A DNA stretch of 64,000 bases. Origin: Desulfobacteraceae bacterium Eth-SRB2 (GTDB lineage: Bacteria > Desulfobacterota > Desulfobacteria > Desulfobacterales > UBA11574). Below are positions 47,045 through 55,990 of this stretch, in pieces. Positions within the stretch are counted from its first letter, which is position 1, and each line of letters opens with the position of its first letter. The translations under genes and the position numbers were made by a program. The notes under the pieces were generated by a model that was not told the origin of the DNA, ran no database searches, and worked only from the letters and a program-made list of their open reading frames with translations. The stretch is from NCBI GenBank assembly GCA_004193595.1, contig RPGQ01000002.1, positions 243,752 to 307,751 on the forward strand, written 5' to 3'.

Positions 47045-50000
47045 ATGTCAAAACAAGCCATAGGTTCTGTTCTGGTCGTTGGAGGCGGAATTGCGGGAAT
47101 CCAGGCATCTTTGGACCTGGCTGATTCAGGCTACCTCGTCTATCTGGTTGAAAAAAATTCGGCCATCGGTGGCGTCATGTCACAATTGGACAAAACTTTT
47201 CCAACCAATGACTGTTCCATGTGCATCATATCACCAAAACTGGTCGAGGTCGGCCGGCATCTTAACATTGAGTTACTAACCTTGTCAGAAGTGCAAAGCA
47301 TCTCCGGGGAACAAGGAAATTTTGAAATCAAACTCACGCAGCATCCCCGATATGTTGACGTGGATAAATGCATTGCCTGTGGTATTTGTGCTGAAAAGTG
47401 CCCTAAAAAAGTCTTAAATGAATACGACGCCGGTCTTGGCAAACGCAAGTCTATCTATCTGAAATACGCACAGGCGGTCCCATTAAAGTACGCTATTGAT
47501 GAAAATTGTATCTATTTTAAAAAGGGGAAATGCAAAGCCTGTGAGAAATTCTGCCCTTCCGATGCAATTAATTTTGATGACAAACAAAAAGAGTTAACTA
47601 TAAATGCAGGTGCGATACTTATAGCTCCCGGCAGTGCTGTGTATGATCCTTCCGTATATGATACTTATGGCTACAAACAATCTCCCAATATAGTCACAAG
47701 CCTGGAATTTGAGCGAATACTTGCTGCAACGGGACCTTTTGCCGGTGATTTAGTCAGGCCTTCGGACAAAAAGGCACCGGCCAAAATAGCCTGGTTGCAA
47801 TGTGTAGGGTCAAGGGACATAAATACCTGTGACAACAGCTACTGTTCGTCGGTCTGCTGCATGTATGCCAATAAACAGGCGGTGATAGCCAAAGAGCACT
47901 GTGACGATCCTTTGGACACCGCGATTTTTTTCATGGACCTGCGAACCTATGGTAAGGATTTTGACAAGTATAATCTGAGGGCTCAGGAAGACCATGGCGT
48001 CCGTTTTATCCGATCGAGGATCCACTCGGTTTTCCCTGATGATGATGACAAGCTCCGTATCGTATATGCTACTGAATCAGGAAAAAGAGCAGAGGAGAGA
48101 TTTGACATGGTTGTCCTTTCCGTGGGGCTTTCTCCGGGTAAAGATGTGGCGGGGCTTGCTGAAAAGATGGGGGTGGAACTTAACAACCACGGATTTGCCA
48201 GAACAAGCTGCCTTTCTCCGGTAAGCACCAACAGGGAAGGCATTTTCGTTTGCGGAACTTTTCAAGAGCCAAAGGATATACCGCATACGGTAATGGAGGC
48301 TTCCGCCTCTGCGGCAGCCGCAACCGGCAACCTTTCCCATGCCAGGTGGTCTCTTACCCGCGTAAAGGAAATGCCCCCCGAAGAGAATGTGACCGGACAG
48401 AAACCGAGGATTGGCGTATTCGTGTGTAACTGTGGAATCAATATCGGCGGAGTGGCGGACGTCCCGGCAATACGGGATTATGCCAGGGATCTGACCCATG
48501 TGATCCATGTGGAGGATAATCTGTTTACATGCTCCCAGGACAATCAGGACCACATCAAGCAAATAATACGGGAAAAAGGTATCAACAGGGTGGTTGTGGC
48601 GTCATGCTCACCGCGCACCCACGAGCCGTTGTTTCAAGAAACTATCCGTGATGCCGGCTTGAACAAATACCTTTTTGAAATGGCCAATATTCGGGACCAC
48701 AACACCTGGGTTCACATGGACAATCCGGAAAAAGCCACCGAAAAGGCCAAGGATTTGGTTCGCATGGCGGTTGCCAAGGCAGCTTATAGTGAACCGCTCC
48801 ATCAGGTCTCTTTAAAGATAAGCAAAGCCGCCCTTGTAATCGGCGGCGGAGTCTCGGGCATGGAAGCCGCCGTTGGAATCGCAGACCAGGGGCGCCCGGT
48901 TTACCTGGTGGAAAAATCCATAGAACTTGGGGGAAACGCCAAGTTTCTCGGGACGACATGGCAGGGAGAACAGATCGGACCCTATCTTGAAGATCTTGTG
49001 AACCGTGTGAAAAATCACCCCGACATCGAGCTGTTCATGCAGACAAAGGTAACCGGGACCACAGGAACCATGGGTAATTTTTCCACAACACTCACCTCTC
49101 TGAACGGAGAGGGCAAGGAAATTAAAATCGATCACGCGGTAACCGTCCTTGCCACAGGGGGAAGAGAGAAAGTCCCGGAGCAATATCTTTATGGGGAGCA
49201 TCCCCATGTGATGACCCAGCTGGACATGGACCGAGCGTTTAGTGAAAGCGATGAACGACTTTCAGGGACAAAAAGCGTTGTTTTTATTCAGTGTGTAGGA
49301 TCCAGAATACCCGAAAGGCCATACTGCAGCAAAATTTGCTGCACACACAGTCTGAAAAGCGCCCTGCTCCTTAAAAATAAGAATCCGAAAATGAAGGTTT
49401 ACATTGTCTACAGAGATATCCGTTCCTACGGATTCAGAGAAGAGCTGTATGTACAGGCAAGGGAGGCCGGAGTGATATTTATCCGCTACAATCTGAAGAA
49501 TTTGCCCAAGGTTGAATCCCTGGAAGACGATCATCTTTCGGTGACGGTTACGGATCATGTTCTCGGCATGCCGGTACGTCTTAAGCCGGATCTTCTGGTA
49601 CTTGCATCCGGGATTGTACCCAACGCCAACACGGCATTGTTTGAATTTTTCAAGGTTCCGGTAAACAGTGAGGGATTCCTAATTGAAGCTCACGCGAAAC
49701 TCCGTCCCGTGGATTTTTCATCAGAGGGAATCTTTTTGGCCGGCCTTGCGCATTATCCCAAACCCATAGAAGAAAGTATCGCCCAGGCAAAGGCTGCCGC
49801 CTCAAGGGCGATGACCATTCTTGCAAAGGAAGAGATCATGGTGGGTGGCGTTGTCGCATCAGTTGAGGACGCAAGATGTGCCGCCTGTCTCACCTGTGTC
49901 AGAACGTGCCCATACGGAATACCCAAAATCAATGAAGATTCCCATGCGGTTATTGATTCGGCGGAATGTCACGGCTGCGGAATGTGTGTGTCTGAATGCC

Positions 50001-50083
50001 CTGGAAAGGCAATATCACTACAGCATTTCACCGACGAACAGCTTTTGGCAAAAACAAGCGCACTTTTTACTTCCGGAGGATAA
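47045..50083 (+). CDS. hdrA: Heterodisulfide reductase subunit A, double-length form
   Basis: 1012 aa, ribosome site AAAGGAGGACGTAATA. FAD- and Fe-S-containing subunit that splits electrons in Hdr complexes. Module 1: VLVVGGGIAGIQAS (about 9-22), NDCSMC (55-60), ferredoxin-type CIACGICAEKCPKK (109-122), second cluster set CKACEKFCPSDA (163-174) and CVGSRD...YCSSVCC. Module 2 repeats the Rossmann and CVGSR patterns from about 595: LVIGGGVSGMEAA, QCVGSRIPERPYCSKICC. The C-terminal ferredoxin has CAACLTCVRTCPYG and CHGCGMCVSECPG (about 945-990). About 1000 aa is the duplicated HdrA form. mvhD follows after 3 bp. Confidence 0.95.
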   Translation: MSKQAIGSVLVVGGGIAGIQASLDLADSGYLVYLVEKNSAIGGVMSQLDKTFPTNDCSMCIISPKLVEVGRHLNIELLTLSEVQSISGEQGNFEIKLTQHPRYVDVDKCIACGICAEKCPKKVLNEYDAGLGKRKSIYLKYAQAVPLKYAIDENCIYFKKGKCKACEKFCPSDAINFDDKQKELTINAGAILIAPGSAVYDPSVYDTYGYKQSPNIVTSLEFERILAATGPFAGDLVRPSDKKAPAKIAWLQCVGSRDINTCDNSYCSSVCCMYANKQAVIAKEHCDDPLDTAIFFMDLRTYGKDFDKYNLRAQEDHGVRFIRSRIHSVFPDDDDKLRIVYATESGKRAEERFDMVVLSVGLSPGKDVAGLAEKMGVELNNHGFARTSCLSPVSTNREGIFVCGTFQEPKDIPHTVMEASASAAAATGNLSHARWSLTRVKEMPPEENVTGQKPRIGVFVCNCGINIGGVADVPAIRDYARDLTHVIHVEDNLFTCSQDNQDHIKQIIREKGINRVVVASCSPRTHEPLFQETIRDAGLNKYLFEMANIRDHNTWVHMDNPEKATEKAKDLVRMAVAKAAYSEPLHQVSLKISKAALVIGGGVSGMEAAVGIADQGRPVYLVEKSIELGGNAKFLGTTWQGEQIGPYLEDLVNRVKNHPDIELFMQTKVTGTTGTMGNFSTTLTSLNGEGKEIKIDHAVTVLATGGREKVPEQYLYGEHPHVMTQLDMDRAFSESDERLSGTKSVVFIQCVGSRIPERPYCSKICCTHSLKSALLLKNKNPKMKVYIVYRDIRSYGFREELYVQAREAGVIFIRYNLKNLPKVESLEDDHLSVTVTDHVLGMPVRLKPDLLVLASGIVPNANTALFEFFKVPVNSEGFLIEAHAKLRPVDFSSEGIFLAGLAHYPKPIEESIAQAKAAASRAMTILAKEEIMVGGVVASVEDARCAACLTCVRTCPYGIPKINEDSHAVIDSAECHGCGMCVSECPGKAISLQHFTDEQLLAKTSALFTSGG

Positions 50084-50086
50084 AAA

Positions 50087-50521
50087 ATGAACGAAACATT
50101 TGAACCACAGATTGTTGCTTACTGTTGCAATTACTGTGCTTATGCAGCCGCGGATCTGGCGGGTTCCATGCGCCTTTCCTATCCTTCCAACGTCAAGGTG
50201 ATTCAGGTACCCTGCACCGGTCGAGTGGACATTCTTTATCTCCTGAGGGCCATAGAGGATGGCGCCGACGGAATTTATGTGGCCGGGTGACTGGAAGGAG
50301 AATGCCATTTCCTGGAAGGAAATGTTAAAACAAGAAAAAAAGTGGAATATGTTCAAAGAATTCTGGAAGAGCTGGGTATTGAACCGGCCCGGGTAAGGAT
50401 GTTCAACCTCTCCTCGGCCATGGGACTACGGTTTGCCGAAATTGCCAGAGAAATGACCAGGGAAATTAGAGAGCTCGGACCGAGTCCGGTTCAACCCTAT
50501 CCAAAAGCAGCTCAAAATTAA
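50087..50521 (+). CDS. mvhD: MvhD-type hydrogenase delta / electron-transfer subunit, selenoprotein
   Basis: 144 aa when UGA 50288-50290 is read as Sec (residue 68); the ORF track stops there. Start ATG 50087 with GGAGGATAAAAA. VAYCCNYCAYAAADLAG and IQVPCTGRVD are family Cys motifs, and YVAG-U-LEGECHFLEGN is the place where VhuD/MvhD proteins have Cys or Sec. The frame then continues RKKVEYVQRILEELGI and FNLSSAMG to TAA 50519-50521. MvhD carries a 2Fe-2S cluster and passes electrons to HdrA. Order hdrCB-hdrA-mvhD-metV-metF fits one complex. Confidence 0.9.
50288..50326 (+). promoter_or_regulatory. Bacterial SECIS-like hairpin after the mvhD UGA
   Basis: CATTTCC-TGGAA-GGAAATG (50306-50324), the loop beginning 22 nt after UGA, exactly as in hdrCB. 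Both share CCTGGAAGG at the top, but the lower stems differ and each remains paired. Confidence 0.72.
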
Positions 50522-50549
50522 CGACACAACCAACCACAAGAGGTGAACC

Positions 50550-51218
50550 ATGATAGTCGCAGATCGAAAATCTCTGGATGAGATACAGGAGATGATAAAA
50601 GATTACAAAAAAATTCTTCTGGTAGGGTGCAAGGGCTGTGTGACCGTCTGTAATGTCGGCGGGATGAAGGAGGTGCAGGTTCTATCTTCTATCCTGAAAA
50701 TTGCACGAAAGAAGGAGGGCAGAGAACTGCAGGTAGAGGAGAGAACCATAGAGCGTCAGTGCGATTTTGAATATGTGGAACAGCTCAGGGCCGACTGTGA
50801 CAGGTTTGACGCCATCCTGTCTATGGCCTGCGGAGTGGGACCCCAGTTCCTTGCGGAAGCCTTCCCATCACAAAAAATTTATCCCGCACTCGATACGAAA
50901 TTTTTCGGAGGTGCGGTGCAGCACGGGATCTGGGAGGAGCGCTGTGCAGGATGCGGCACGTGCGTAATACATTTTTATGACAGTTTGTGCCCCATTGCCC
51001 GGTGTGCCAAGAGCCTGCAGCATGGGCCCTGCGGCGGAAGCGCAAACGGCAAATGCGAGATTTCAGAAGACGTCGATTGTATCTGGGACATCATTGTCAG
51101 AAAAAAAATGGAACAAGAGCGCCTGGAGGACCTTAGAACCTACAGGGCCTTCAAAGACTGGCGCTCGGCACGAGACGGCGGCCCCAGAAAAAGTATAAGG
51201 GAGGAATTGGTGCAATGA
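50550..51218 (+). CDS. metV: MetV, zinc/Fe-S partner of methylene-THF reductase
   Basis: 222 aa, AAGAGGTGAACC before ATG 50550. Cys pattern: LLVGCKGCVTVCNVGG near the N-terminus, then CAGCGTCVIHFYDSLCPIARCAKSLQHGPCGG and NGKCEI near the C-terminus. This is the MetV/MTHFR-C-terminal family pattern; MetV coordinates Fe-S clusters and binds MetF in acetogens. Its stop overlaps the metF start by four bases (ATGA), so the two are translationally coupled. Confidence 0.9.
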   Translation: MIVADRKSLDEIQEMIKDYKKILLVGCKGCVTVCNVGGMKEVQVLSSILKIARKKEGRELQVEERTIERQCDFEYVEQLRADCDRFDAILSMACGVGPQFLAEAFPSQKIYPALDTKFFGGAVQHGIWEERCAGCGTCVIHFYDSLCPIARCAKSLQHGPCGGSANGKCEISEDVDCIWDIIVRKKMEQERLEDLRTYRAFKDWRSARDGGPRKSIREELVQ

Positions 51219-52156
51219 GCGATAACGGATTGAAATCGGGAAGTAATCTGGAAAAGATTTTAAAGGCAGGTCATTTTGCTTTTACAGGTGAATGCGGTCC
51301 GCCCAAGGGAGCTAATGTAGAGCATTTGAAGGAAAAGTTCGAGCATCTTAGAGGCATTGTCGATGCCGTAAACATAACCGATAACCAGACCGCCGTTGTG
51401 AGGATGTCCAGTACTGCGGCGTCGGCAATCATGGTTGCCCAAGGTCTTGAACCCAATTTTCAGATGGTTTGCAGGGATCGGAACCGCCTGGCTATAATGG
51501 CGGATATTCTGGGAGCATACTCTCTGGGTATCCGTAACATGCTGTGTCTTTCAGGTGACCACCAGCAATTCGGCAACCATCCTGAAGCAAAAAACGTCTT
51601 CGATATAGATTCCATGCAGCTCATCGCCCTGGTCAAGATGATGCGGGATGAGGGCACGTTTATGAACGGCGAAGATATTGATGTTCCGCCGAAACTTTTC
51701 ATCGGCGCGGCCAGCAACCCGTTTGCCGATCCTTATGAATTCCGGATTTACAGGCTTGCCAACAAGATAGACGCGGGAGCTGATTTTATCCAGACCCAGT
51801 GTATCTATAACATGGAAAGGTTCAGGGACTTTATGAAAAGGGCTGTGGATATGGGGCTGGCGGAGAAAGCATACATCCTTGCCGGTGTAACTCCCATGAA
51901 ATCGACACGCATGGCACAGTATATGGCTAAAAAGGTCCCCGGGATAGATGTGCCCGAATCCCTTATCAAGCGTCTGAAGGGGGCCGTCAACGGAAAACAG
52001 GCTGAAGAGGGGATCAGATTTGCCATTGAACAGATCGAGGAGTTCAAAGAGATGGAGGGGCTTGCCGGAGTTCATCTCATGGCCATTGAATGGGAGCACA
52101 AGGTACCGGAAATCGCTGAAAGGGCCAACATGTTACCCCGTCCCAAGATTGATTAA
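51215..52156 (+). CDS. metF: Methylenetetrahydrofolate reductase
   Basis: 313 aa, FMN/FAD TIM barrel that reduces methylene-THF to methyl-THF in the methyl branch of the Wood-Ljungdahl pathway. FTGECGPPKGANVEHL at strand 1, NITDNQTAVVRMSS, MVCRDRNRLAIMADILGA, IRNMLCLSGDH (flavin/folate loop), FIQTQCIYN and ILAGVTPMKSTRMAQYM all match the family. The last gene of the cluster; a type C repeat starts 2 bp after the stop. Confidence 0.95.
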   Translation: MSDNGLKSGSNLEKILKAGHFAFTGECGPPKGANVEHLKEKFEHLRGIVDAVNITDNQTAVVRMSSTAASAIMVAQGLEPNFQMVCRDRNRLAIMADILGAYSLGIRNMLCLSGDHQQFGNHPEAKNVFDIDSMQLIALVKMMRDEGTFMNGEDIDVPPKLFIGAASNPFADPYEFRIYRLANKIDAGADFIQTQCIYNMERFRDFMKRAVDMGLAEKAYILAGVTPMKSTRMAQYMAKKVPGIDVPESLIKRLKGAVNGKQAEEGIRFAIEQIEEFKEMEGLAGVHLMAIEWEHKVPEIAERANMLPRPKID

Positions 52157-52157
52157 G

Positions 52158-52302
52158 TAGTGCCTGAACGAAAACTGTCTTTTTCGCCAATATCTGCGTC
52201 AGACTCAAATTTTAATCCTCGAAATACTCAATGTATGTCTGTGGTTAAAATTTTCGTCTTCCTTGATCTTAACGAAAAATCCTAGTTTTCGTTCGGCCAC
52301 TA
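52158..52302. repeat. MITE-like palindromic repeat, type C
   Basis: TAGTGCCTGAACGAAAACT on the left and inverted AGTTTTCGTTCGGCCACTA on the right, 145 bp. Core CTCAAATTTTAATCCTCGAAATACTCAATGTATGTCTGTGG is shared with the type B repeats. TA at both ends. Confidence 0.82.
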
Positions 52303-52379
52303 AGTAATGGAACGCTGGTGTACCGAACCGGTAACTGCCGTGAGTCTCCATTTTCCATATTTTTAAAAGTGAGGAACGA

Positions 52380-54218
52380 ATGTATAAAGCTAAAGCCCAT
52401 GGATTGACCGATGTGCTCAATACCCTTGAAGACGGCATATATGTTATCAACAACGATTACATCGTCGAATTCATGAACAAAGCCATGGTCAAAGTATTCG
52501 GAAACGGTACAGGGAAAAAATGCCATCGGGTGATTAACAGGAGCGATGAAATCTGTCCCTGGTGCAGGGCCGACGACGTGTTTGAAAAGGGTGAAACAAC
52601 ACATGAAGAGCTCCACCTGGCAGCTATAGGAAAGACCTATGATCTGCTGGAGCTTCCGCTTAGGAACATGGACGGTTCAACATCCAAGCTCAGTATATAT
52701 CGTGACATTACCTCGAGCAAAGATCAGGAAAAGAAGCTGAGGGCATCGGAGCAAAACTACCGGAGGCTGTTTGAGAACGTTGCAGTAGGAGTGTACATAA
52801 GCAGCAAAAAAGGTAGATTCCTGAATGCAAACCGGGCGCTTCTGGATATGCTGGGTTATGAGGACAAGGCGAAATTTCTCGGTATCGATATAGAGCAGGA
52901 CCTGTACGTAAAGCCGGAAGACAGAAAAAAATTCCAGGAGATGATAGAGCGTCACGGCAGTGTAATAGACTACGAAGTGGATTTCAAGCGCAAGAACGGC
53001 ACCCCGATTCCGGTTCTTATTACCGCGAATGTTCGAATGAGCCAGACGAGAAACATCCTGGGCTACGAGGGAATTTGTGTTGATCAGTCCCAACGGAAGC
53101 AGATGGAAAAAAAGTTGAGGGAAGCCCACGATTTTATGGACAATACCATCCAGAGCTCACCCAATGCAATCATGTGTACGGATATGCAGGGAAATATCAT
53201 CATGTGGAATCACGGGGCCGAGGAAACACTCGGCTACAGGGCTTCGGATGTTATCGGAAAAATGAACGTTGTTGGAAACCTCTACACCGCCAGTATAGCC
53301 AGGAATGTGATGAAAATGATGAGAAGCGACCAATACGGCGGCAAGGGTAAGCTGCGATCCTGCCCCATGACATTCAAGCGTAATGACGGTCGGGAGGTGG
53401 AGGGTAACCTTTCCGCCAGTATCATCTATGACGATCAGGGAAACGAGATAGCATCCGTTGGCTTTTTTGTGGATCTCGGTGAAATGCTGGAAATGAACAG
53501 GAAACTAAAACAGACCCAAGAGCAGTTGCTGCAGTCTGAAAAGCTTGCAGCCATGGGACGCCTGACATCACAGATTGCACACGAACTGAACAATCCGCTT
53601 TATGGAATAATGAACACCCTGGAGCTGATGAAGACGGAAATTTCGCCCGATAATAAGCGAAGAAAGCTGCTGGACATGTCGCTTTCCGAGACGGAACGGC
53701 TGGCCGACATGCTTAAAAAGATGCTCTCTTTTTCAAAACCGGACCAGGAGCAGCGATCCCCGGCAAATCTGAATACAATCATAGACGAGATTCTTCTTCT
53801 TCATAGGAAGCAGTTTTGGGAAAACACAATAAAGATAGAAGCCACATTCGATGAAGCGTTAGATCTGGTATATGCTTCAAAAAACCAGCTTCGCCAGGTT
53901 TTCCTGAATATGATCTCAAATGCTAAAAATGCAATGCCGGATGGCGGCACCCTGACGGTTACAACCGCCAGTGATACTGATCATGTCAGGGTACTCATCT
54001 CCGATACCGGATGCGGCATAAAGGAAAAGCATCTTGATATAATTTTTGAAACATTTTTTACAACAAAAACCGATAGTGTAAAAGGGGTGGGGCTGGGCCT
54101 TTCCGTATGCTACGGATTCATCAAGGATCATGGCGGAGACATACTTGTGGAAAGTGAACCGGGCCAAGGCACCACCTTTACCATTATCCTGCCGGTTTAC
54201 AGGAAAACTTCAGATTGA
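52380..54218 (+). CDS. Triple-PAS sensor histidine kinase
   Basis: 612 aa, GTGAGGAACGA before ATG 52380. PAS1 (about 10-110) with an unusual Cys set, CHRVINRSDEICPWCRADD; PAS2 (about 125-245), PAS3 (about 260-375), HisKA with LTSQIAHELNNPLYG, HATPase_c with NAKNAMPDGG, DTGCGIKEKH and GVGLGLSVCYGFI. No membrane span and no receiver domain. The Cys in PAS1 could sense metal or redox state (inference). It follows metF on the same strand after a repeat. Confidence 0.9.
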   Translation: MYKAKAHGLTDVLNTLEDGIYVINNDYIVEFMNKAMVKVFGNGTGKKCHRVINRSDEICPWCRADDVFEKGETTHEELHLAAIGKTYDLLELPLRNMDGSTSKLSIYRDITSSKDQEKKLRASEQNYRRLFENVAVGVYISSKKGRFLNANRALLDMLGYEDKAKFLGIDIEQDLYVKPEDRKKFQEMIERHGSVIDYEVDFKRKNGTPIPVLITANVRMSQTRNILGYEGICVDQSQRKQMEKKLREAHDFMDNTIQSSPNAIMCTDMQGNIIMWNHGAEETLGYRASDVIGKMNVVGNLYTASIARNVMKMMRSDQYGGKGKLRSCPMTFKRNDGREVEGNLSASIIYDDQGNEIASVGFFVDLGEMLEMNRKLKQTQEQLLQSEKLAAMGRLTSQIAHELNNPLYGIMNTLELMKTEISPDNKRRKLLDMSLSETERLADMLKKMLSFSKPDQEQRSPANLNTIIDEILLLHRKQFWENTIKIEATFDEALDLVYASKNQLRQVFLNMISNAKNAMPDGGTLTVTTASDTDHVRVLISDTGCGIKEKHLDIIFETFFTTKTDSVKGVGLGLSVCYGFIKDHGGDILVESEPGQGTTFTIILPVYRKTSD

Positions 54219-54362
54219 GAAATAACAATATTTCCCCTTAGGCAGACCTTTGACAGGGAGGGCGGACCGGCGGCGTAACGAAAAAAGAAAAGCATAAAAA
54301 GAAATTCGAGTGGTCCTGTCAAAAAACCTGAAGAAATGAACCCATCATTCCATTACACCAGG

Positions 54363-54490
54363 ATGGAAATCAAGACCGTTGGTAAACGCTGATGCCTTTC
54401 TATTGACAAACCGTGGCTCCGAAGCCCTTTTTTCAGGTGTCAGGTGTCAGGTGTCAGGAATGATGAACAGAGGCGCTGGAACCTGACACC
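54363..54490. repeat. Dispersed repeat with GGTGTCAGGTGTCAGG array, copy 2
   Basis: GGAAATCAAGACCGTTGG through CTTTCTATTGACAAAC to three TCAGGTG units and CCTGACACC, near-identical to 8529-8665. Confidence 0.8.
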
Positions 54491-54519
54491 AGGCATACGG
54501 GAAGGAATAAAAATCCGGG

Positions 54520-54770
54520 TCCAGAGGGCCCGGCTTTGATTATCCCCAGAGGGGATTAAGTTTGCCTGCAATTAACGATTTACGGAATACTGGAGTATTG
54601 GAGTGGTGGAGTAATGGAAGAAACCCCTTTTTTTATCGCTCTCAGAAAACAGATCCCTGGAGAAGATCTGAAAGTTTAAAGCTCTTTTTTTTAAATCAAC
54701 ACTCCAATACTCCAGCACTCCGGTTGATTTATACGGGCAGAGCCATAGAACTCTGATCTGGCCCTAAGGA
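54520..54770. repeat. Dispersed repeat, type E, copy 2
   Basis: Near-identical to 14535-14785, including GGAGTATTGGAGTGGTGG, CTCTCAGAAAACAGATCC and GGTTGATTTATACGGGCAGAG. Confidence 0.85.
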
Positions 54771-54878
54771 CCAGGTTTTTTAGAACCCAATAAAAATGAT
54801 TGCAGAAGAACCGGTTTTTACTGCTGACCGTGGATTTGTCAGAAGGACAGGTATCCATTTCCTATCAAAAAATGCAGC

Positions 54879-55793
54879 CTAACTTATCCTGTCGGTTATT
54901 TGCAGGATGGTTTTTGAGAATTCTTTTTTAAACCGCTCATTCTCGGTGTTTGAAAACTCATCGAATTTTACAATTTCCAATTCCTTCATCACATTTAAAA
55001 GTTCAAGTATGGCTCTTTCCGCAAGATCATGGGTTTGAGTCGCCCTCAGATCCTTGTCTTCGGTCTTTTGGATCGATGAAACGGCATCTTTAAATTGACC
55101 ATCAGGATCGCTGATGCGTTTCAGCAGTATCTCAGAAATAAGAGTAAAAAGAGCGTCGATTCTATCACTTTTTATCAGTGTCGGGCTGTGGAAAAAAGAA
55201 AAGTCTTCGTGCACACGAACCGTGCCTTTACCGAGATTCAGTATTTTTTCGAACCAGTTCATCGTGTATTTCTTATATTCATCCTGGCTCCATTTACCCT
55301 TTTCCCAAATATGTGCCCTGATGGCTTGTGTCAGATAGGTGAGACAGTCCTCTTGGGTATCATAGTCATAGGTTCCCAATAATGCTCCTGACTCAAAAAT
55401 ATCTATTCCCGGCTTTTTTGCATGCTCTGATATTTCAGCACATAAAATTCTTGGATCTTTTTCAGGTCTGATGATCAGAATTTTATAGGATGGTTTTCCC
55501 TCGTCAATCCGTTGAAGTTCGTCTGCAGATTCAGGGGGGGTAATGGGTCCGGCAATAGATGGCGGCAAAAACGCCGCCGTAAGGTTGGGACTCAGGTCAA
55601 CGACTTCCAGGGCGGCCTCGAAGACAGAAACGTCATCCTTTTCCAGAGACTGAACCGGAATCAGTTTACCGGGTTTCATATAGGGTGAAAAAAGATTCAG
55701 TATTGCCTCAAGCGCTCCTTGCCAGTGGGCGCTTCTGGGATCTTTTTTTTCGTCAATCCACTGTTTAACTTTTTGAGATATCTCGTCCATCAA
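54879..55793 (-). CDS. Unrecognised soluble protein, 304 aa
   Basis: No family recognised. No signal peptide or membrane segment; mixed alpha/beta with an acidic, helical C-terminal third (TEDKDLRATQTHDLAERAILELLNVM). The N-terminal part includes SIAGPITPPESADELQR and KILIIRPEKDPRILCAEISEHAK. Start ATG 55793 (MMDEISQKVKQWIDEKK) follows AGAGGAACGTTTG. Flanked by repeats, so probably a single gene. Confidence 0.65.
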   Translation of the reverse strand: MMDEISQKVKQWIDEKKDPRSAHWQGALEAILNLFSPYMKPGKLIPVQSLEKDDVSVFEAALEVVDLSPNLTAAFLPPSIAGPITPPESADELQRIDEGKPSYKILIIRPEKDPRILCAEISEHAKKPGIDIFESGALLGTYDYDTQEDCLTYLTQAIRAHIWEKGKWSQDEYKKYTMNWFEKILNLGKGTVRVHEDFSFFHSPTLIKSDRIDALFTLISEILLKRISDPDGQFKDAVSSIQKTEDKDLRATQTHDLAERAILELLNVMKELEIVKFDEFSNTENERFKKEFSKTILQITDRIS

Positions 55794-55990
55794 ACGTTCC
55801 TCTTTTCTAATACGCAGTGTTTAAAAGACAGTCGTAAAAAACAGCCGATAACCCGCGCCTAATTGTAAAATTTAAAAACCACATCAAATCAGATGTTCAG
55901 TGTTCCTTTTTTAATATATTGCCTGCTAGTTTTGCAATCATTTTAATTTATTTTCCTCAGAATTTAGGTATATCGTTATAATTTTAGGCC

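Larger units (their letters stand above)
54219..54878. other. Repeat-filled intergenic region
   Basis: 54363-54490 duplicates 8529-8665 and 54520-54770 duplicates 14535-14785. No gene. Confidence 0.75.
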
